Below, in pieces: positions 17,405 through 26,011 of a DNA stretch of 64,000 bases; position 1 is the first letter of the stretch; the number at the start of each line of letters is the position of its first letter. This DNA comes from Rhodobacter sp. SGA-6-6. GTDB taxonomy: Bacteria > Pseudomonadota > Alphaproteobacteria > Rhodobacterales > Rhodobacteraceae. Below the pieces are notes generated by a model. The model saw only the letters and a list, made by a program, of their open reading frames with translations, searched no databases and was not told the origin of the DNA. The stretch covers positions 186,001-250,000 of the forward strand of contig NZ_JAAKGP010000001.1 of assembly GCF_011043545.1 (NCBI RefSeq), read 5' to 3'. Position numbers and translations under genes: made by a program.

Positions 17405-18367
17405 ATGCAAATCGGCGGCGTGGACGTTCACCCCGAGATGTCTCTCCTGCTGGACGCGAAGGCGGCGATTCCGGTCACCGACGACCCGGAAGAGCTGCGC
17501 AAGGGCTGGGTGGACTATGCCAAGCGGCTGTGGCGGCCCTATCCCGCCGACATGCAGGTGCGCGACACCCTGCTGGACTGCCCCGGCGCCGGTGTCGCCG
17601 GCCGCATCCCGGTGCGCCTCTACCGCCCCGGCGCCGCGCCGCGGCAAAGCCCGGTGGTGATCTACCTGCACGGCGGCGGCTTCACCAAGGGCGACCTGGA
17701 AAGCGGCGACACCATCGCCTGGGGCATCGCCGAACGCACGGGCGTTACCGTGGTCAGCGTCGACTATCGCCTTGCCCCGGAACACAAGTTCCCGGCGGCA
17801 TTGGAGGATTGCTTTGCGGTGGTGAAGCACCTGAACCAGCATGGCCCCTCGCTGGGGATCGACCCGGACCGGATCGCGGTCTGGGGCGACAGCGCGGGCG
17901 GCAACCTCGCGGCGGCGGTCTGCCTGGCGGCGCGGGACCGCGGCGGGCCGCGGATCGCCGGCCAGGCGCTGAACTACGCGACGCTGACCAACGACCTTTC
18001 CGCCCCCGCCTTCACCCAATTCGCCGATGCGCCGATCACCACGCAATCGGTGGTCGACTCCTGGGTCCACTACCTGCCCGGCGGCCGCATCGACGATGCG
18101 GGGTGGGCCGCCCCGCTGCGGGCGCCGGACCTGACCGGCCTGCCCCCGGCCCATGTCCATGCCGCCGAGATCGACTGCCTGGCCGACGACAGCACCGCCT
18201 ATGCGGCGCGGCTGAAGGCGGCGGGCAACGATTGCGTGCTGCGCGTCGCCAAAGGCATGATCCACGGTTATCTGCGGGTCCGCTTCGCCGGGCCGCAGAC
18301 CGAGGCCGAATTCAACGCGCCCTGCGATTTCCTGAAGGCGCGGCTTCTCGCCCTGGAACCGGGCTGA
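17405..18367 (+). CDS. Alpha/beta hydrolase (hormone-sensitive lipase family)
   Basis: This 320-residue esterase or lactonase-type enzyme has the oxyanion motif HGGGF (about residue 90), the nucleophile elbow GDSAGGN (about 159-165), and the expected Asp (about DCLADDS, 258) and His (MIHGYL, 284). No signal peptide, so cytoplasmic. It lies 152 bases after the PucR regulator and 13 bases before the aldo/keto reductase. In a pathway with a flavin monooxygenase it could open an ester or lactone made by Baeyer-Villiger-type oxidation; this is inference, as members hydrolyse many short-chain esters. Confidence 0.9.
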   Translation: MQIGGVDVHPEMSLLLDAKAAIPVTDDPEELRKGWVDYAKRLWRPYPADMQVRDTLLDCPGAGVAGRIPVRLYRPGAAPRQSPVVIYLHGGGFTKGDLESGDTIAWGIAERTGVTVVSVDYRLAPEHKFPAALEDCFAVVKHLNQHGPSLGIDPDRIAVWGDSAGGNLAAAVCLAARDRGGPRIAGQALNYATLTNDLSAPAFTQFADAPITTQSVVDSWVHYLPGGRIDDAGWAAPLRAPDLTGLPPAHVHAAEIDCLADDSTAYAARLKAAGNDCVLRVAKGMIHGYLRVRFAGPQTEAEFNAPCDFLKARLLALEPG

Positions 18368-18380
18368 AAGGAGATTGCAG

Positions 18381-19241
18381 ATGCAGCAGGACTTGCCCGC
18401 CACCGCCCGCTTCCTGATCGGGGGCGAGCTGCCGGTCTGCCGGCTGGGCTTCGGGACCATGCGGCTGACCGGCCCCGGCAGCTTCGGCTGGCCCGAGGAC
18501 CGGGAAGAGGCGCAGCGGCTGCTGCGCGAACTGCCCGCGCTCGGCATCGACCTGATCGACACCGCCGATGCCTATGGCCCCGACATCGCCGACCATCAGC
18601 TGCGGGCGGCGCTACATCCCTATCCGAAGGGCATGGTGATCGCCACCAAGGGCGGCGTCACCCGGCCCTCGCGCGACCGCTGGGTGCCGCTCGGCCGGCC
18701 GGAATATCTGTTCCAGCAGGTCCGCAAGAGCCTGGAGATCCTCGGGCTCGACGTGATCGACCTCTGGCAGCTGCACCGGATCGACCCGAAGGTGCCGCGC
18801 GACGAGCAGTTCGACGCGGTCCGGCAGATGCGGGCGGAAGGGCTGATCCGCCATGCCGGTCTCAGCGAGGTGACCGTGGCCGACATCGAGGAGGCCGGGC
18901 GCCACTTCCCGGTGGCGACGGTGCAGAACCGCTACAACCTGGCGGACCGCGGGCATGAGGCGGTGCTGGCCCATTGCGAAAGCCGCGGCATCGGCTTCAT
19001 CCCCTGGGCGCCGCTGGCCTCGGGCGGGCTGGCCTCGGCCGAGGGCGCGGTCCGGCGGATCGCCGCCGCCCATGGCGTCGCCCCCTCCGCCGTGGCGCTG
19101 GCCTGGCTGCTGCGCCGCAGCCCGGTGATGCTGCCGATCCCCGGCACCTCGAAGCTGAAGCACGCCCGCGAGAACATCGCGGCCCTGCGGCTGGAACTGT
19201 CGGACGAGGATCAGGCGGCTTTGGAGAAAGCCGGGGCCTGA
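18381..19241 (+). CDS. Aldo/keto reductase (second)
   Basis: This 286-residue NADPH-dependent TIM-barrel reductase has the tetrad Asp and Tyr in [10 protein letters not shown] (about residues 54-63), Lys in VIATKGG (about 88) and His in [10 protein letters not shown] (about 127). The C-terminal [15 protein letters not shown] binds the coenzyme. The start at 18381 follows AAAGGAGA. It is co-transcribed with the alpha/beta hydrolase 13 bases upstream. It is only distantly similar to the aldo/keto reductase at 1256 (shorter, different loops), so the two probably act on different carbonyls. Its stop faces the glycosyltransferase stop 8 bases away. Confidence 0.92.
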   Translation: MQQDLPATARFLIGGELPVCRLGFGTMRLTGPGSFGWPEDREEAQRLLRELPALGIDLIDTADAYGPDIADHQLRAALHPYPKGMVIATKGGVTRPSRDRWVPLGRPEYLFQQVRKSLEILGLDVIDLWQLHRIDPKVPRDEQFDAVRQMRAEGLIRHAGLSEVTVADIEEAGRHFPVATVQNRYNLADRGHEAVLAHCESRGIGFIPWAPLASGGLASAEGAVRRIAAAHGVAPSAVALAWLLRRSPVMLPIPGTSKLKHARENIAALRLELSDEDQAALEKAGA

Positions 19242-19249
19242 CCCGCGGC

Positions 19250-20062
19250 TCAGCGGCCGCGGGTGAAGGCATCCCCCGCCGGGCGCAGGCGGACGGCCAG
19301 CGCGACGGCGGCATAGGTCAGGAAGCCCGGGGGGTCGCGCAGGGCCATCCCGGTCAAGGCAGGCAGCGTCGGCCGCGGCTTGCCCTCGCGCTGCATCAGC
19401 CCGGGGTGGAGCGCGGCCAGTTCCCTGACTCCGCGGTCCTGGCGGCGGCGGGTGCGGACCAGCGCGGCGAAACCTTCCGCCATCGGCCAGAGATAGGTCT
19501 GCGGCACCTGCACCCGTTCCTCCGGCGCGAATTGCAGCCGCACGAAGGTGTCGTCCGAGAGGATGCGGGGAAAGTCGCCCCATCTTGCCCGCCCCGCCAC
19601 GTTCACCGCGTAAAGCCCGTAGCCCGGGGCGGTGGAGCGGGCGAAGGGCAGCCGCTGCCAAAACCGCGCATAGGCCCGCGTGACCCATGACCTTGCCCGC
19701 GGGACCACCGGGGTGGCGCCGGCATAGACTGGCCCGGGCCGGGCCAGTGCCGACGCCAGCGCCGCCAGCACGCCGGGGGACAGCACGCAATCGGCGTCGA
19801 GGTAGGCGCGCAGCTCTCCCGCCGCCGCCCCGTCCCCCGCCGTCAGCGCCAGCGGCTTCGAGCCCTCGGCCAGGTCCAGAACCTGCAGGCCCGGCAGCCT
19901 GTCGGCGAAGCCCCGCGCCACCGCAACGGTGGCGTCGCGGCAGCCGTTCGCCACCACGATCACCTCGAAGCCCCCGGGCACCGGGTCCGAGGCGGCCACC
20001 GCGTCGAGACAGGGCCCGATCCAGCCCTCCTCGTTCGAGGCCGGGATGATCAGGCTCAGCAT
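19250..20062 (-). CDS. Glycosyltransferase family 2 protein
   Basis: This 270-residue inverting GT-A glycosyltransferase has the nucleotide-sugar binding start MLSLIIPASNEEGWIGPCLD, the VVANGCRDAT segment, and the DXD-type metal site in LRAYLDADCVLSPG (about residues 88-101). It appears to lack obvious N-terminal membrane segments; the C-terminal part (GMALRDPPGFLTYAAVALAV) is hydrophobic and may touch the membrane. The start overlaps the end of the SGNH-glycosidase gene by 7 bases. As third gene of the trio it would build the glycan that the other two modify. The acceptor and sugar are unknown. Confidence 0.88.
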   Translation of the reverse strand: MLSLIIPASNEEGWIGPCLDAVAASDPVPGGFEVIVVANGCRDATVAVARGFADRLPGLQVLDLAEGSKPLALTAGDGAAAGELRAYLDADCVLSPGVLAALASALARPGPVYAGATPVVPRARSWVTRAYARFWQRLPFARSTAPGYGLYAVNVAGRARWGDFPRILSDDTFVRLQFAPEERVQVPQTYLWPMAEGFAALVRTRRRQDRGVRELAALHPGLMQREGKPRPTLPALTGMALRDPPGFLTYAAVALAVRLRPAGDAFTRGR

Positions 20063-22536
20063 CGGCAGCCCCCGGCCAGCGCCCGCCAGCGCGGGTTGTC
20101 GTCCCACAGGTGCCGCAGCGCGCCCCAGCTGCCCCATTTGTTCGGCGTATAGACATCGACGAAGGCGTTGAACGGCTGGTCCGAGACCCGCGCCCATCCC
20201 GCCAGCAGGTCGGCGTAAAGCCCGCCCATGCCTTCGGAATAGTTCAGCGCGGTGAAGAAGGCTTCCAGCTCCGCATCCTCCACCGCCGGGCCGTAGCCGA
20301 CGACATGGGTGCCGCCCTCATACATCGCCAGCGTCAACCCGTAGCGTGCCGCCACCGCCGCATGATACGGCAGCGTGTCGGTCAGCAGCTGCTCCAGCGT
20401 GTCCTCCCCCGCGCCGGTGGCGGCGCCGTTGCGCAGCTCCGCCACCGCCCGCTCCAGCGCCAGATCGTAGCGGTGGGCGGCGAGGTGGCCCTCCAGCGCC
20501 GCCCCGGTCAGGCCCTGCGCCGCCGCTTCCCGTTCCGCCGCCGCAAGGCTTTCGGCGAGCCAGCCCTTCACCGCCGGCACCTTGCCCTCGGAGCCGAGGA
20601 GGCCGGAGAAATATCCGGTGACCGCCCAGGCGTCGAAGCTTTCCACCGGCGGGGGCAGTCCCTCGGCCACCGCCAGCGGCGCGGTCAGTATCTGCTCCTC
20701 GACCCCCTTCACCCCGGTCTGGGTGGCGACCACGCGGACCATCCTGTCAGTCCCGCCCATCGTCCCGGCGAAGACCTCCATCACCTCGGCGGCGCGGGTG
20801 CCGTAGAATTGCAGCCATGCGCCCTCCACGCCCCAGCGGGCGCGACCCATCTCCTCGGCCCAATGCGCCTGCTGGAACTGCCAGTTCCAGACCTCGTTGG
20901 AATATTCCACCCAGACCCGCAGCCCCGGGTCCAGCCCGTCGCGCATTGCTTCGGCATAGGCGCGGACCAGATCGTCCCCGGCCATATGCGGCAGGGTGAT
21001 CCAGGGCTCGGCCTGCAGCCGGTTGGCCAGCGCCGCCATCACCTCCACCGGCACGCCCTTCCTGGCCCAGGTGTAGTCCGAGGGCCTCGGCCGGTCCTCC
21101 GCCCGCGACAAGGTGGAGTTGTTGGTGGCCATCCAGTCCATGAAGCGCAGGGTCTTCGCCCCCTCGATCCGGGCCAGCCAGTCGGGGTTGAAGACCTCCC
21201 CCGCCGCCAGCGCCGCCGCCCGGTCGGCCCGCACCGCGACGATGCCGCGGATCGGGTCTACGGGATCGGTGGCGGCGATGGTCAGGATCACCGCGCCGGG
21301 GCCGGGGGTGTAGTCGAAGACGACCTCGCCCTCCCGGCGCGAGACCACCTGCGCCCGGCCCTCGACCCGCAACTCGCCCTTGCCCTGCCAGGTCAGGAGG
21401 TAGCGCCCGGCGACGCCGCCCGCCCCTTCCGGCAGGTCGGTCAGGATCAGGGTGGACAGGCCGGAGACGCCTTCGGGCAGCCGCAGCGGCCAGCCCTCGG
21501 CGTCCAGCACCCCGGCCGCCCGCAGGTCGGCCTCCTCCATCCCGCCCCACTGGTTGCCCAGATGGCCAGTCCAGGGCCGGGCGGTCTTCATCACATCGAG
21601 GAAAGGCTGTTGCACCGACCAGTCGTTCACCCCCGCCAGCCCGAGCGCCAGCTTCGGGTTGGCGATCTTCTCGAAGACGGGCGCGGGCGGCGGCACCCAT
21701 TCCACGGGCTCGGGCGCCGGGTCCGCCGCCGGGGCCGCGTCAACCGCCGGCTCGGGAGCCGCCTCCGTCGCCCGATAGGCCGAGACCGCTTCCCAGGCGA
21801 TGCGCTGGAAGGCGGCGGCCTGATCGTCGGTGATCACCGCGTCCCGGCTTGGCCATGTCCGCATCAGCTTCGCCGGCAGCCCCTCGGGCGAGCGGTCGGT
21901 GATCGCCGCCAGATGCACCATGGCGAGGAAGTAGAGCCCCTTGCCGTCGGGGTGGATGTCGTCGGCGAAGACCTCGCTTATGTCCGACAGCCCCGGCACC
22001 CGGCCCGCCGCCATCTCGTCGGCAAGATGCCCCATCGCCTGCCCCGCCGGGATCAGCCGGGCGCGGTCGCCGGCGATCTGCTGCCACAGGGGCAGGTCGT
22101 CGCGCAGCCTTTGCCGCCAGGCCACACCGGCGCCGGGATCGTCAGGCACCTCCGCCCCGCTGCCCGAGGCCAGCGAATGCCAGCTTTCGTAAAGCCAGAC
22201 CCGCGCGCCCGGGCTGCCCGCCGCAGCCGCATCGGCCCAGCGGGCAACCAGGCCCTTGCTGTCGTTCCACTGCACCTGCCCGGCCAGCGGGATCGCCTCG
22301 GTCAGCACCAGGTCGGTGACGCCGCCCTCGGCCAGAACCGCGCGGCCATCGACGCCCTCGGCCTGATCGGAATGGTCCCAGAGATAGGCCAGCGGCGCGC
22401 CGTTGATCACCTGCGCCTGCACCACGGCGGGCTCTCCCATGTGCTGCAACCCCGCCTCGACCAGTTCGGGCAGGGTGGGGCCGACGAGGCTGTGGCCCAC
22501 GAACAGGATCTTCGCCAGAAGGGAAACCAGCCCCAT
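20056..22536 (-). CDS. Two-domain protein: SGNH-hydrolase-like domain plus glycoside-hydrolase-like domain
   Basis: This 826-residue fusion has an N-terminal SGNH-like domain (about residues 1-235) with block I ILFVGHSLVG and block V FADDIHPDGKG, where GHS replaces the usual GDS. A Pro/Ala/Glu-rich linker (about 245-285) follows. The C-terminal part (about 290-826) begins LGLAGVNDWSVQQPFLDVM and looks like a clan-A glycoside hydrolase barrel, with an acid/base-type Glu in VWVEYSNEVWNW and a second Glu in LAMYEGGTH. Such proteins are often labelled cellulose-binding in related bacteria. The ATG at 22536 follows AAGGATAGG, 2 bases after the upstream stop. No strong signal peptide is seen, though the first 15 residues are hydrophobic. 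Confidence 0.8.
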   Translation of the reverse strand: MGLVSLLAKILFVGHSLVGPTLPELVEAGLQHMGEPAVVQAQVINGAPLAYLWDHSDQAEGVDGRAVLAEGGVTDLVLTEAIPLAGQVQWNDSKGLVARWADAAAAGSPGARVWLYESWHSLASGSGAEVPDDPGAGVAWRQRLRDDLPLWQQIAGDRARLIPAGQAMGHLADEMAAGRVPGLSDISEVFADDIHPDGKGLYFLAMVHLAAITDRSPEGLPAKLMRTWPSRDAVITDDQAAAFQRIAWEAVSAYRATEAAPEPAVDAAPAADPAPEPVEWVPPPAPVFEKIANPKLALGLAGVNDWSVQQPFLDVMKTARPWTGHLGNQWGGMEEADLRAAGVLDAEGWPLRLPEGVSGLSTLILTDLPEGAGGVAGRYLLTWQGKGELRVEGRAQVVSRREGEVVFDYTPGPGAVILTIAATDPVDPIRGIVAVRADRAAALAAGEVFNPDWLARIEGAKTLRFMDWMATNNSTLSRAEDRPRPSDYTWARKGVPVEVMAALANRLQAEPWITLPHMAGDDLVRAYAEAMRDGLDPGLRVWVEYSNEVWNWQFQQAHWAEEMGRARWGVEGAWLQFYGTRAAEVMEVFAGTMGGTDRMVRVVATQTGVKGVEEQILTAPLAVAEGLPPPVESFDAWAVTGYFSGLLGSEGKVPAVKGWLAESLAAAEREAAAQGLTGAALEGHLAAHRYDLALERAVAELRNGAATGAGEDTLEQLLTDTLPYHAAVAARYGLTLAMYEGGTHVVGYGPAVEDAELEAFFTALNYSEGMGGLYADLLAGWARVSDQPFNAFVDVYTPNKWGSWGALRHLWDDNPRWRALAGGCRC

Positions 22537-22538
22537 GC

Positions 22539-23438
22539 CTATCCTTTCACTCCGGTCAGGGCATAGCCCGCCACGACCCGCCAGACCAAGCCCTGCATCT
22601 TTGCCACCGCTTCTTCCGGCGGCGGCACCGCCGCCGTCCTGTCCGCCCGCAGCAGCCGGTGCGGCAGGCCCTCCGGCGACCGGCCGTAGATCGCCGCGAA
22701 ATGCGTCAGCGCCATGGCATAGGCGCCGAGATCGTTGAAATGGATGTCGTCGGCGAAGAAATCCTGCCGGCCGGCGAGGCCGGGCAGGTTCCCCGCCTCC
22801 GCCGCCGCGGCAAGGGCCGCCATGACCTGCCCGCCGGGGATGACATGGATCGGCCCCGCCTTCTCCACCGCCGGGCGCAGCACCTGCGCCTCCCACAGCG
22901 CGGGCAGGTCGGCGGCGATCCGGGCCTCCCAGCCCTCGGGATCGTCCAGCCGGTGCCAGGTCTCGTAGAGGTAGAGCCGAACCTCCGGCCGCGCCGCCCG
23001 CGCCCGCGCCGCCCAACGGGCCAGATGCCGGGCGCTGTCGTGCCAGCGGATGGCATCGCGCAGTTCCACCATCTCGGTCAGCACCACCACCGGATAGGCG
23101 CCGCTGTCCAGCGCCTCGCCGGCCGGGCGGAAGGCTTCGGTGGCGTTCTCCTCCGCGTGCCCCGGAACCTCGCCTTGCCAATGGTCGCGCAAGCTGGCGC
23201 CCCATCCCAGCTGGCTGTGCCAGCGGTGGCCGCCCAGTTGCGCCAGCATCGCCGGCATGTCGCGGCCCACCAGCGAATGGCCGAGGTGATAGACATCGAC
23301 CGGCCCCGCAGGCGGCGCCAGCGGCGCGGCGTAAAGCGCGGCGAAGGCGGCATCCGACAGCCGCGGCCGCCGCCAAAGCGCCAGCCCGCCCGCCGCCGCG
23401 CCCGCCAGCGCCGCCAGTCCGAAAGCCCGCCGCTTCAA
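22539..23438 (-). CDS. SGNH-hydrolase-like protein, exported or membrane-anchored
   Basis: This 299-residue protein has a hydrophobic N-terminal segment after a double Arg (MKRRAFGLAALAGAAAGGLA), suggesting export or anchoring. The body matches the N-terminal half of the neighbouring 826-residue protein: block I YHLGHSLVGRDMP, block V FADDIHFNDLGAYAMALTHF, and GRSPEGLPHRLL at the same relative place. The Ser of GHS and the Asp-His of DDIH are the expected catalytic residues. It is the first gene of the trio; its promoter would lie in the 65-base gap shared with the WGR gene. It is a candidate carbohydrate esterase; substrate unknown. Confidence 0.82.
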   Translation of the reverse strand: MKRRAFGLAALAGAAAGGLALWRRPRLSDAAFAALYAAPLAPPAGPVDVYHLGHSLVGRDMPAMLAQLGGHRWHSQLGWGASLRDHWQGEVPGHAEENATEAFRPAGEALDSGAYPVVVLTEMVELRDAIRWHDSARHLARWAARARAARPEVRLYLYETWHRLDDPEGWEARIAADLPALWEAQVLRPAVEKAGPIHVIPGGQVMAALAAAAEAGNLPGLAGRQDFFADDIHFNDLGAYAMALTHFAAIYGRSPEGLPHRLLRADRTAAVPPPEEAVAKMQGLVWRVVAGYALTGVKG

Positions 23439-23468
23439 GCCCTTCCTCCCCTTCCGGTTCCCGTCCTA

Positions 23469-23484
23469 TCTGCTATCTAGCAGA
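23469..23484. promoter_or_regulatory. Palindrome in the divergent promoter gap
   Basis: TCTGCTA-TC-TAGCAGA is a perfect inverted repeat with 7-base arms, centred in the 65-base gap between the divergent SGNH and WGR genes. Its position would let one bound protein affect both promoters. No regulator gene is adjacent, so the binding factor is unknown. Confidence 0.4.
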
Positions 23485-23503
23485 ACCAAGACCAGCCGGG
23501 GGG

Positions 23504-23737
23504 ATGGAATTGCTGAGTTTCCTGCTTCTGAACGCCCGCGCGCGGTTCTACCGCGTCGAGGTGGCGGAAACGCTGTTCGGCGACTATACCGTCAGCCGGG
23601 AATGGGGCCTCAGCGGCCGGCCCGGGCGCAGGCGGCAGCACTGGCACGGCAACCTGCGCGAGGCGGTGCAGGCCGCCGACCGCTGGCGCAGACAGGCGAT
23701 GCGGCGGGGCTATGCCGCGGAAAGGATTTCGGCATGA
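23504..23737 (+). CDS. Small WGR-domain protein
   Basis: This 77-residue protein consists almost entirely of a WGR domain: FYRVEVAETLFGDYTVSREW, then GLSGRPGRRRQHWHGN, then a helix rich in Arg (ADRWRRQAMRRG). WGR domains are nucleic-acid-binding modules best known from poly(ADP-ribose) polymerases; stand-alone bacterial versions occur but their role is unclear. Its TGA overlaps the ATG of the saccharopine dehydrogenase (ATGA), so the two are translationally coupled, an unexpected partnership. The very basic C terminus fits DNA or RNA binding. Confidence 0.85.
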   Translation: MELLSFLLLNARARFYRVEVAETLFGDYTVSREWGLSGRPGRRRQHWHGNLREAVQAADRWRRQAMRRGYAAERISA

Positions 23738-24789
23738 CGGTGCATCTCTGGGTCCGGGCGGAGCAGCGCCCGCATGAGGAGCGGGTGGGGGTGACGCCGG
23801 AAGGCGTGGTCGCGCTGGTCGCCGCCGGCATCCGCGTCTCGGTCGAGGAGTCCTCGGTCCGCGCGATCCCGATCGAGGGCTACCGCAAGGCGGGGGCGGA
23901 GATCGTGGCCGAGAACTCCTGGCCTTCCGCGCCGAAGGACGCCATCGTCTTCGGTCTGAAGGAACTGCCCGAGGACGGCACGCCGCTGCCGCACCGGCAC
24001 ATCATGTTCGGCCATGCCTTCAAGGGCCAGCCCGCCGGGCAGGTGCTGTTGAAGCGCTTCAAGGCCGGCGGCGGCACGCTCTACGATCTGGAGTATCTGG
24101 TGGGCGAGGACGGCCGCCGCGTCGCCGCCTTCGGCTATTGGGCCGGCTATGCCGGCGCCGCGGTCAGCCTGAAATGCTGGGCGGCGCAACAGCGCGGCGG
24201 CCTCTGCGGCCCGGTCCGCAAGGTCGCCTCCAGGGCCGCCCTGCTGGAGCAGCTGGAGGCCGAGCTGAAGGGCCTCTCCCGCCCCCGCGCGCTGATCATC
24301 GGCGCGCTCGGCCGCGTCGGCACCGGGGCGGCGGACCTCTGCACCGCGATGGGGGTGCAGGTCACCCGCTGGGACATGGCGGAAACCGCCTCCGGCGGGC
24401 CCTTCCCCGAGGTGTTGCAGCACGAGATCTTCCTCAACTGCATCCTCGCCCGCCCCGGCTGCCCGGTCTTCGTGCCGGCGACGGCGAAGACCGATCCGGC
24501 CCGCAGGCTGACCGTCATCGGCGACATCGCCTGCGACCCGACCTCGGACTTCTCGCCGATCAAGGTCTACGACCGCGCCACCGACTGGGACGCCCCGGCG
24601 CTGCGGGTCCACGACGCGCCGCCGCTGGACGTGACCGCCATCGACAACCTGCCCTCGCTGATGCCGGTGGAATCGTCCGAGGATTATGCCGCCCAGCTTC
24701 TGCCGTCGCTGCTGACCCTGACCGACCTGTCCTCGGGCGTCTGGGGAAGGGCGAAGGCCGATTACGACCGCCACAGCGCAGATCTTTGA
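23734..24789 (+). CDS. Saccharopine dehydrogenase, lysine-forming type (LYS1-like)
   Basis: This 351-residue enzyme of the family that interconverts saccharopine with lysine and 2-oxoglutarate begins with the alanine-dehydrogenase-like N-terminal domain (LWVRAEQRPHEERVGVTPEG). It shows FGHAFKGQ (about residue 90), the short Rossmann motif ALIIGALGRVGTGAADLCTA (about 188-207), and a C-terminal VTAIDNLPSLMPVESSEDYA typical of the family. In bacteria this activity is usually catabolic and linked to osmotic stress. It is followed after 57 bases by a second saccharopine-type dehydrogenase, giving both steps. The start overlaps the WGR gene. Confidence 0.9.
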   Translation: MTVHLWVRAEQRPHEERVGVTPEGVVALVAAGIRVSVEESSVRAIPIEGYRKAGAEIVAENSWPSAPKDAIVFGLKELPEDGTPLPHRHIMFGHAFKGQPAGQVLLKRFKAGGGTLYDLEYLVGEDGRRVAAFGYWAGYAGAAVSLKCWAAQQRGGLCGPVRKVASRAALLEQLEAELKGLSRPRALIIGALGRVGTGAADLCTAMGVQVTRWDMAETASGGPFPEVLQHEIFLNCILARPGCPVFVPATAKTDPARRLTVIGDIACDPTSDFSPIKVYDRATDWDAPALRVHDAPPLDVTAIDNLPSLMPVESSEDYAAQLLPSLLTLTDLSSGVWGRAKADYDRHSADL

Positions 24790-24797
24790 AGCGGCCC

Positions 24798-24818
24798 CGG
24801 ATTTTCGCCGAAAATCCG
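24798..24818. repeat. Short intergenic palindrome
   Basis: CGGATTTTCG-C-CGAAAATCCG, with perfect 10-base arms and a single central base, lies 8 bases after the stop of the first saccharopine dehydrogenase gene. The GATTT/AAATC core resembles the paired palindromes at 59839-59883. It may be a short extragenic palindrome or an RNA hairpin between the two coding regions. Confidence 0.5.
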
Positions 24819-24846
24819 CCCGCGCCCGCATGACAGGAGAAGACAG

Positions 24847-25998
24847 ATGACCATCCATTGGTGCGGCACCGGCCTTTCCTCCGGCCCCGGCCTCCGCCGC
24901 CTGATCGAGGCCGGGCACCCGGTCGTGGTCTGGAACCGCACGGTCGCCAATGCGCAGGAGGCGGTGGGCGACATCGCCAGCGACATCCGCGCCTATACGC
25001 TGGAGGCGCTGACCGACGCCATTGCCCCCGGCGACGTGGCGATCTCGATGCTGCCCGCCGACAACCACGTTCCCATCGCCCGGGCCTGCCTGGCGAAGGA
25101 GGCGCATTTCGTCTCCTCCTCCTACATCGCGCCGGAGATGCGCCTGCTGGACGCCGAGTTCCGCGAGAAGGGGCTGGTCAGCCAGAACGAGGTCGGCCTC
25201 GATCCCGGCATCGACCACCTGATGGCGCATGACCTGGTGGCGCGCTACCGCGCCAGCCGGGCCTATGACGCCGGCAACGTGCTGTCCTTCACCTCCTATT
25301 GCGGCGGGGTGCCGAAGCACGCCAATGCCTTCCGTTACAAGTTCAGCTGGGCGCCCGCCGGGGTGCTGAAGGCGCTGCGCTCGCCCTCGCGCAGCCTGAG
25401 GCATTTCTCGGAACTGCGGGTGTCGCGGCCCTGGGAGGCGATCACCCAATACATCGCGCCGCTGCCGCAGCCCGAAAGCTTCGAGGTCTATCCGAACCGC
25501 GATTCCTATCCCTTCATCGCCGACTACCGCTTCGATCCGGCCTGGAAGGTGAAGGATTTCGTCCGCGGCACCATCCGCCTGAACGGCTGGGCCGGGGCCT
25601 GGGCGCCGATCTTCGCCGAGATCGAGGCGCTGGAAGGCGCCTCGCCCTCCCAGGTGGACGCCGCGCTGACGGCGCGCGCCGAGGCGCTGCTGAAGGAGAA
25701 CGCCTATGCCCCCGGCGAACCCGACCGGGTGGTGCTGTTCGTGGCGCTGAAGGCGGAACGCGAGGGCAAGCCGGTGTTCCACGAGACCTGGGCCATGGAC
25801 GCCTGGGGCGACGAACGCGGCTCGGCCATGGCGCGGCTGGTCTCGGTGCCGGTGTCGCTGGCGGTCGAATCGGTGCTGAACCGGGAAATCCCGGCCGGCG
25901 TCCATTCCGCCCCGCACGACCCGCGGCTGCTGAGCGCCTGGCTGGGCCAGGTGCAGCGGCTGGCGCAATACATGGCGCGAATCGACCACCTGGCGTGA
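24847..25998 (+). CDS. Saccharopine dehydrogenase, glutamate-forming type (saccharopine reductase-like)
   Basis: This 383-residue enzyme has an N-terminal Rossmann fold (MTIHWCGTGLSSGPGLRRLI, then PVVVWNRTV) and the family segment VSSSYIAPEMRLLDAEFREK followed by NEVGLDPGIDHLMAH, the conserved saccharopine-reductase block. SYCGGVPKHANAFRYKFSW is the substrate-domain signature. It would convert saccharopine to glutamate and 2-aminoadipate semialdehyde, completing lysine degradation begun by the preceding enzyme. AGGAGAAGAC precedes the ATG. No gene for the semialdehyde dehydrogenase follows, so that step is encoded elsewhere or done by a general aldehyde dehydrogenase. Confidence 0.9.
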   Translation: MTIHWCGTGLSSGPGLRRLIEAGHPVVVWNRTVANAQEAVGDIASDIRAYTLEALTDAIAPGDVAISMLPADNHVPIARACLAKEAHFVSSSYIAPEMRLLDAEFREKGLVSQNEVGLDPGIDHLMAHDLVARYRASRAYDAGNVLSFTSYCGGVPKHANAFRYKFSWAPAGVLKALRSPSRSLRHFSELRVSRPWEAITQYIAPLPQPESFEVYPNRDSYPFIADYRFDPAWKVKDFVRGTIRLNGWAGAWAPIFAEIEALEGASPSQVDAALTARAEALLKENAYAPGEPDRVVLFVALKAEREGKPVFHETWAMDAWGDERGSAMARLVSVPVSLAVESVLNREIPAGVHSAPHDPRLLSAWLGQVQRLAQYMARIDHLA

Positions 25999-26011
25999 GG
26001 GGCAACCGGCG

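Noticed and set aside
20056-23376. One long open frame of over 1100 codons on the minus strand covering both SGNH genes
   Set aside because: The first 280 codons are an off-frame reading of the 299-residue gene at 22539-23438; the real start at 22536 has a ribosome site and a hydrophobic, family-like N terminus.
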